DNA of 64,000 nt. It comes from Vitrella brassicaformis (lineage: Eukaryota > Sar > Vitrellaceae). Below are positions 59,594 through 64,000 of the stretch, one piece after another (within the stretch, counting starts at the first letter, position 1; the number at the start of each line of letters is the position of its first letter). The DNA is taken from positions 62,144 through 126,143 of the forward strand of contig CDMY01000257.1 of assembly GCA_001179505.1 (NCBI GenBank). Direction: 5' to 3'. Below the pieces are notes generated by a model that saw only the letters and a list, made by a program, of their open reading frames with translations, made no database searches and was not told the DNA's origin. A program made the translations under genes and the position numbers.

Positions 59594-62500
59594 ATGAGTC
59601 AACGTCCTACGCCTCATTCGCTGAGATCCAGCAACCTCTTCTACCCCGCCCGCACCATTGGCCTGGTGACCGACCGCATTCCCTTCCAGTACTCACAGAT
59701 GGGCAACGACGCCTTCCTGGTGGTGAGCGTCGGGCGAGCATACCAGGTCATGGATGCCCGCAGGCTGCGGCTGGCCTACATCGGCCACCAGGGCGGCGAC
59801 AAGATCAGGGCCATGTGTGCGGACAAGGAGACGGTGTTTGTGGCCGTCAAGCGGGACATCGTGGGCTACAGGCGGCTCAAGGAGGTGAGGAGGAGGGACT
59901 GGCTGGCAGATGGATGGATGGATAGATCAGCAGTGTGGATGCACTCGCCGTGCTCTCCCTGTCTGTGTATTTCAAGGTCCATCGGTTTTCGGGTCACCGC
60001 AAGTCTGCCAGCGGTCTGCATCTGTTTGGCAGGACACTCATGTCCTGGAATGAGAATGAGCTCAAGTTCTGGGACCTTGACACAAGTACACGAGAGAGCA
60101 GAAAGAAGATGCCATCCGTCCTTCTGCTCATTGTACTCGTCTGTTTGTCCATTGTCTGCAGACGCTGAGGTTCCCTCCCCCGCCCTCCCCGCCGATTTCT
60201 CCATCTCGTGTCTGCTCCACCCGCCCACCTACCTCAACAAGGTCCTCATCGCATCCACCGCAGGCGACCTGCAGATCTGGAACACCCGCACCCTCGAGCT
60301 CATCCACCACCTGACATGCATCCCCACAGCAACCACCGGCACCCGCGACACTGTCACGTGTATGGTCACATCCCCTGCTTTCGACGTGGTGGGCGTCGGC
60401 TTTGCGTCTGGGCGGATCGTTGTGTGTGACATCCGGAAGGACGAGGTGCTGATTGAGTTCCGGCAGCAGCAGGGGGGCGTGACGTGTCTGGCGTTCCGAT
60501 ACGACGGCGTGGGAATGCTGGTCAGCGGGGCGACTGGGGGCGAGGTGGTGGTGTGGGACCTCGACAAGCAGCAGTTCCACAGCACCGAGGAGAATGCGCA
60601 TGCGGGGAGGGTCGTGCAAGCGACGTTCTCGTCTGACGGGCCGTTCCTCTTCACACAAGGTGCGTGTCGGACAGGGGAAGGTGTGAATCTGTGTTGCTAG
60701 AGTGTATTTGGCTGCAGGTGAGGACAATTCGATCGTCAAGTGGGTGTTCGACCGGGCGGACGGCGGCATGCGGGAGGTCAAGGCGAGAAGGGGACACATC
60801 GGGGCCGTCCACCACCTGGCATTCTACGGTCAGCGACTATCCTAACGCCCCTGGCGCATTCACCAATTTCATCCATTCGTGTGTATTGGTGTGTGTCATC
60901 CTGCAGATGACGAGGGCAAGGAGCTTCTGTCGTGCAGTACTTTCGACAACAAGGGCATACTCGGTAGGTAGCCGACGCACACACACATCACCGCACGAAC
61001 ACACACGAGATGTCTGTTTTGCTTATACCGTTCATTCAGGCAAGACGTCGTTCATCCAGCAGCACCAGAACCTCCATTTCAGCCAGAAGGCCCTCAGGAA
61101 GCGGCACGACAAGTGGAGCCCGCCCCATCAGCACCTGCCGCCCATCGTCGATGTGGCCTTTGCGTACTCACGGCACTTCGACTGGCCCAACGTCGCCACC
61201 GTCCACAAGGGTAGACCAGATCGGGGGCAGATCAGATCGTTCGTGTGCTGACAATGCGGTGTGGCTTCTTGCAGGTGAGCATGAAGTCTATCTGTGGAGC
61301 GGACACGACAAGACTCTCGTAAGTGATGGCGGACAGCACACAAAGCCATCCTCAGCCCACCTATCTCTCCCTCATGATCAGGTGCCGCGGACGCTCTCGC
61401 TTCGTCACGAGAAACAGCGGCCGCCCACCCTGCCCGCGGCCACAGCAGTGGCCATCAGTGGCTGCGGCAACTTCGCTGTCGTGGGCTACGAGGACGGCCA
61501 GATGCATCGCTATAACCTGCAGTCCAGCCTGCACCGTAACAGCTACTTGCGGAAAGACAGTGACGTAAGCAGAGAGAATTATGTGCCGAATTGTGTGAGA
61601 GTATCGGTGGATGGGCATCTGTTGTTGTCTGTGCAGTGGTCGGATCGGGCCCACCGGTCTCGCGTGAGCCACGTGGCCATCCTGCACTCGCAGACGCTGC
61701 TGTCAGCCTCCAACCATCCAAAGGTACCAACAGGGACAAAGCCACCCAGTGGATCGATCTCCTGTGTCACCTCCCCGTCTCTCTCTGGCCTTCCAGGACA
61801 TTTGCCTGTGTGTGTGGAGCCTCCACAGCCACCAGCTGGAGCATGAGATCGCCATCCAGCCCACGACAGCACCGGCCGGCCCCGTCACCATGTTTCGCTG
61901 CATGGGGGTGCTCGCCGCTGTCGCACTCACGAGTGAGCGGGGGCGTTGAACACGTGGCAATGATATGGATCGGTCCATTCGGTGGTGTGTGTGTTGCTGT
62001 GTGTAGGTGGCGTGGTGTGTGTGGTGGACCTGCAGTCTGAGAGCGTTGTGAGAGAATTCGGAGGGCTCACAACCGTCACGGACCTGGCATTCAGGTGAGC
62101 GATGACAATGCAGCGTCCTCAGGCAATGGAGCACCGTTTGCCCATGACGGTGTCTGTGATTCACTCAGTCCTGACGGTCGTTGGCTGGCGGTTGGTTGCA
62201 TCGACAGCTGTCTGTACGTGTATGACCTGTTCGCCTCTTCCCTCATCGACTGGGTGCGCTTCCAGTCGCCCCCACTCGCCGTGGTCTTCGAACCGAACGG
62301 GGTCTTCCTTCTCACATCACACACACACTCCAAAGGTGAGCTCGGCTCGGCTAGTGGGGCCAAGGAACGTCGCTGCTTCTGATGCGCCTGTCTGTCTGTC
62401 TGTCTGTCTCTGTCTGTCTGTCTCTGTTTGCAGGTGGGACCTTCGTGTGGGCCAACAAGCACGTCTTCGACCCCTACCTGCGCGCCCCCCTCCTCAGTGG

Positions 62501-63650
62501 CGTCCCCACACAGCCCATCGACATTGAGGAGCCCACCATCACCAAGCAGGTCGCTGACGATGAGGGAGAGGATCTGACCGAGGAGAAAGACGGGCAACAG
62601 GAGACAGATGGGGTGGAGCCGGCTCATGGCGACGAGGTCGAGAATGGGGGTGTCGTGGAGCCTCTGCACGAGGGCGCTCTGACGCTGTCGGGCGTGCCGC
62701 AGGGAAAGCTCCAGGCCATCCTCTACCTCGAACAAATCAGAGAGAGGAACAAAGTGAGAGCAAACAGACACGGACAAGCAAGCATGGCTTAGTACTTCTG
62801 CACTCTTCTCCCTTCCTTTGCCCTTCTCAGCCCCGCGAGCCGCCCAAGCCTCCGCCGAAGGCCCCCTTCTTCCTGCCCACTCGCTACGAAGGCGTCGACC
62901 TCAAATTCGCCCCCCTGGCTGCCGACGAGGCACTCGTCGAGGATGAGGAGGGAGGGGAAAGCGAGCGTGCTGAGCAACCAACTGCCAAGCGAGTGCGGCG
63001 GTCAGCGAGTGGGATGACGGCATTTCAGCGTCTCGTGAAGAAGGGCAAGTACGATGCGATGCTGAATGCGTTGAAGGGCATGACGCCCTCTGGGGTGCAC
63101 GTGGCGTTGTCGCAACTGGGGCCGCTGGCAGGGGGGACGATCAAGGAAGTAAGGGAAGAGGGAGTGAGAGGGCAGTGAGTGCTGAGAAAATGGCACCGTT
63201 GTCGTCACGTGCAGATAATAAGTGTCTTGGGGTTCTTTGAGCACTACCTCGATCGTCGTGATGAGGCCGACCTGATCCAGACGCTGCTGTACACCTTCCT
63301 ACAGGTAGGAATGCCACACGCAGCGACGGGACAGATGGGAAAGAGGTAGGTCAGTCAGCTTGCCCGCTCTTTGTGTCAGTTTCACCACCACTGGCTGTTT
63401 GGTGACCCCGACCCCTCGACCGACCCGAGCGAACACGCCGCTCTCATCGACGCCGCCAGCCGTGTTGTCAGCCGACTTGACGATGACTGGAAGGTGCTGG
63501 ACCACCAGTTCCAGCACCTGTTCTGCTCTATCAAACTCCTGACACACCTGCAGGTGAGGTGATAAAAAAACTGGCTGGTCGGTGCATGTTTGAATGCGGC
63601 CTCTGTGTGTCTTGTATCTTGTGTCTGCATCTCTGCAGATGGAGACTTAG
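59594..63650 (+). CDS. UTP21: WD-repeat U3 snoRNP protein UTP21 (WDR36)
   Basis: ATG 59594 (MSQRPTPHSLRSSNLF) precedes ARTIGLVTDRIPF and FLVVSVGRAYQV, the conserved opening of UTP21/WDR36. A long array of WD-like blades follows (ASTAGDLQIWNTRTLELIH; SGATGGEVVVWDLDKQ; SPDGRWLAVGCIDSCLYVYD). An acidic linker and the helical Utp21 C-terminal domain come next (VLGFFEHYLDRRDEADLI; HQFQHLFCSIKLLTHLQ). UTP21 is a tandem beta-propeller subunit of the UTP-B module of the small-subunit processome, needed for 18S rRNA maturation. About 13 introns. The last (from 63554) leaves a final exon of only four codons, MET plus stop at 63648-63650; if unspliced, the protein ends VR instead. Confidence 0.85.
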
Positions 63651-63869
63651 AGAGTGAGCATGGTGTATGTGTTTTGCGTTGTCAGGGGAACGGATCGTGT
63701 GCATAGAGCGTGACGCATAAGGGGTGTGGTGAAATCCGCCATTTGACGTACGATTGCAAGAAGCGCGACTTGGTCTACATGAGACACATTCATTCGTCAG
63801 ATATATGAATCGGAATGGTACAATAAGCAATGAGCATGAGTCAGACAGTCAAGTGGATAAGAAAACCGA
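63651..63869. other. Spacer between UTP21 and the right-edge coiled-coil paralogue
   Basis: No ORF or RNA feature is recognised. If the right-edge gene begins here, its start or an acceptor (for example the CAG at 63842-63844) would lie in this stretch. Confidence 0.35.
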
Positions 63870-64000
63870 AGCAGCAGCAGCAGCTCGCGCGAGCAGGGAG
63901 AGCCGTCGTCGTCTAGCGCAGCGTTTCCCGCGTCTGTGGCGGCACAGAACGAGACGAATGGGGAATACGGAGGGAAAGAGGGAGAGGCCGAGGGGGGCTG
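63870..64000 (+). CDS. 5' part of a paralogue of the 10.7-12 kb coiled-coil gene
   Basis: From 63870 the frame reads SSSSSREQGEPSSSS, then PASVAAQNETNGEYGGKEGE to the window end. It aligns with the minus-strand gene near 11890-11805 (SSSSSREQ, SVAAQDETNSEYGG). An in-frame TAA lies about 18 nt upstream, so this must be an internal exon after an acceptor, or a fragment. It continues off the right edge. Confidence 0.5.

Noticed and set aside
1-64000. CRISPR arrays, bacterial operons, insertion sequences, tRNA or rRNA genes
   Set aside because: The spliced eukaryotic gene structure rules out bacterial features. I found no spaced direct-repeat array, transposase, tRNA cloverleaf or rRNA sequence by eye.

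Overview
The window is nuclear DNA from a protist. Genes are split by many short GT-AG introns of about 50-100 nt, gene spacing is tight, and coding DNA is GC-rich. Introns and spacers are full of four-base repeats such as TCTG and GATG. The gene content is eukaryotic: MPP10, UTP21, an Iwr1-like protein, a Pho80-type cyclin and a giant DUF3638/DUF3645 protein. This fits a chromerid-like alveolate (Vitrella-like), but that placement is inference from style and not a database match. There is one 300-N assembly gap.

Layout. 1-12.6 kb is an accessory region. It holds two tandem minus-strand genes for large secreted Cys-rich glycoproteins (the first runs off the left edge; the second closes as 10 exons and 1164 codons). 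Three plus-strand genes encode tiny secreted precursors ending in a six-cysteine core. Two of these sit head-to-head with a large secreted gene across only 63-64 bp. The third has lost that partner and lies beside a coiled-coil gene that appears frameshifted. 13.1-17.7 kb holds a ureidoglycolate-lyase-family gene, an Iwr1-like gene and a two-EF-hand protein with an N-terminal targeting region. 17.9-33.7 kb is one giant gene of roughly 4,200-4,300 residues: a DUF3638/DUF3645 P-loop protein with EF-hands and a VPS62-like tail. 35.6-41.9 kb has MPP10 and, divergently, a P/U-type cyclin with a low-complexity tail. 41.9-50.7 kb is a gene-poor stretch of tetranucleotide repeats. 50.7-63.7 kb has an acidic unknown protein, a multi-pass membrane protein with PAS-like domains, a MYND-finger protein and UTP21. 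A paralogue of the coiled-coil gene begins at the right edge.

How the genes relate. Almost every gene is half of a head-to-head pair with start codons 64-400 bp apart. MPP10 and UTP21 both belong to the small-subunit processome. The most novel part is the large-glycoprotein/mini-peptide pairing: the precursor half and intron of the peptide gene are almost unchanged between copies 2 and 3, while the Cys core has changed heavily.
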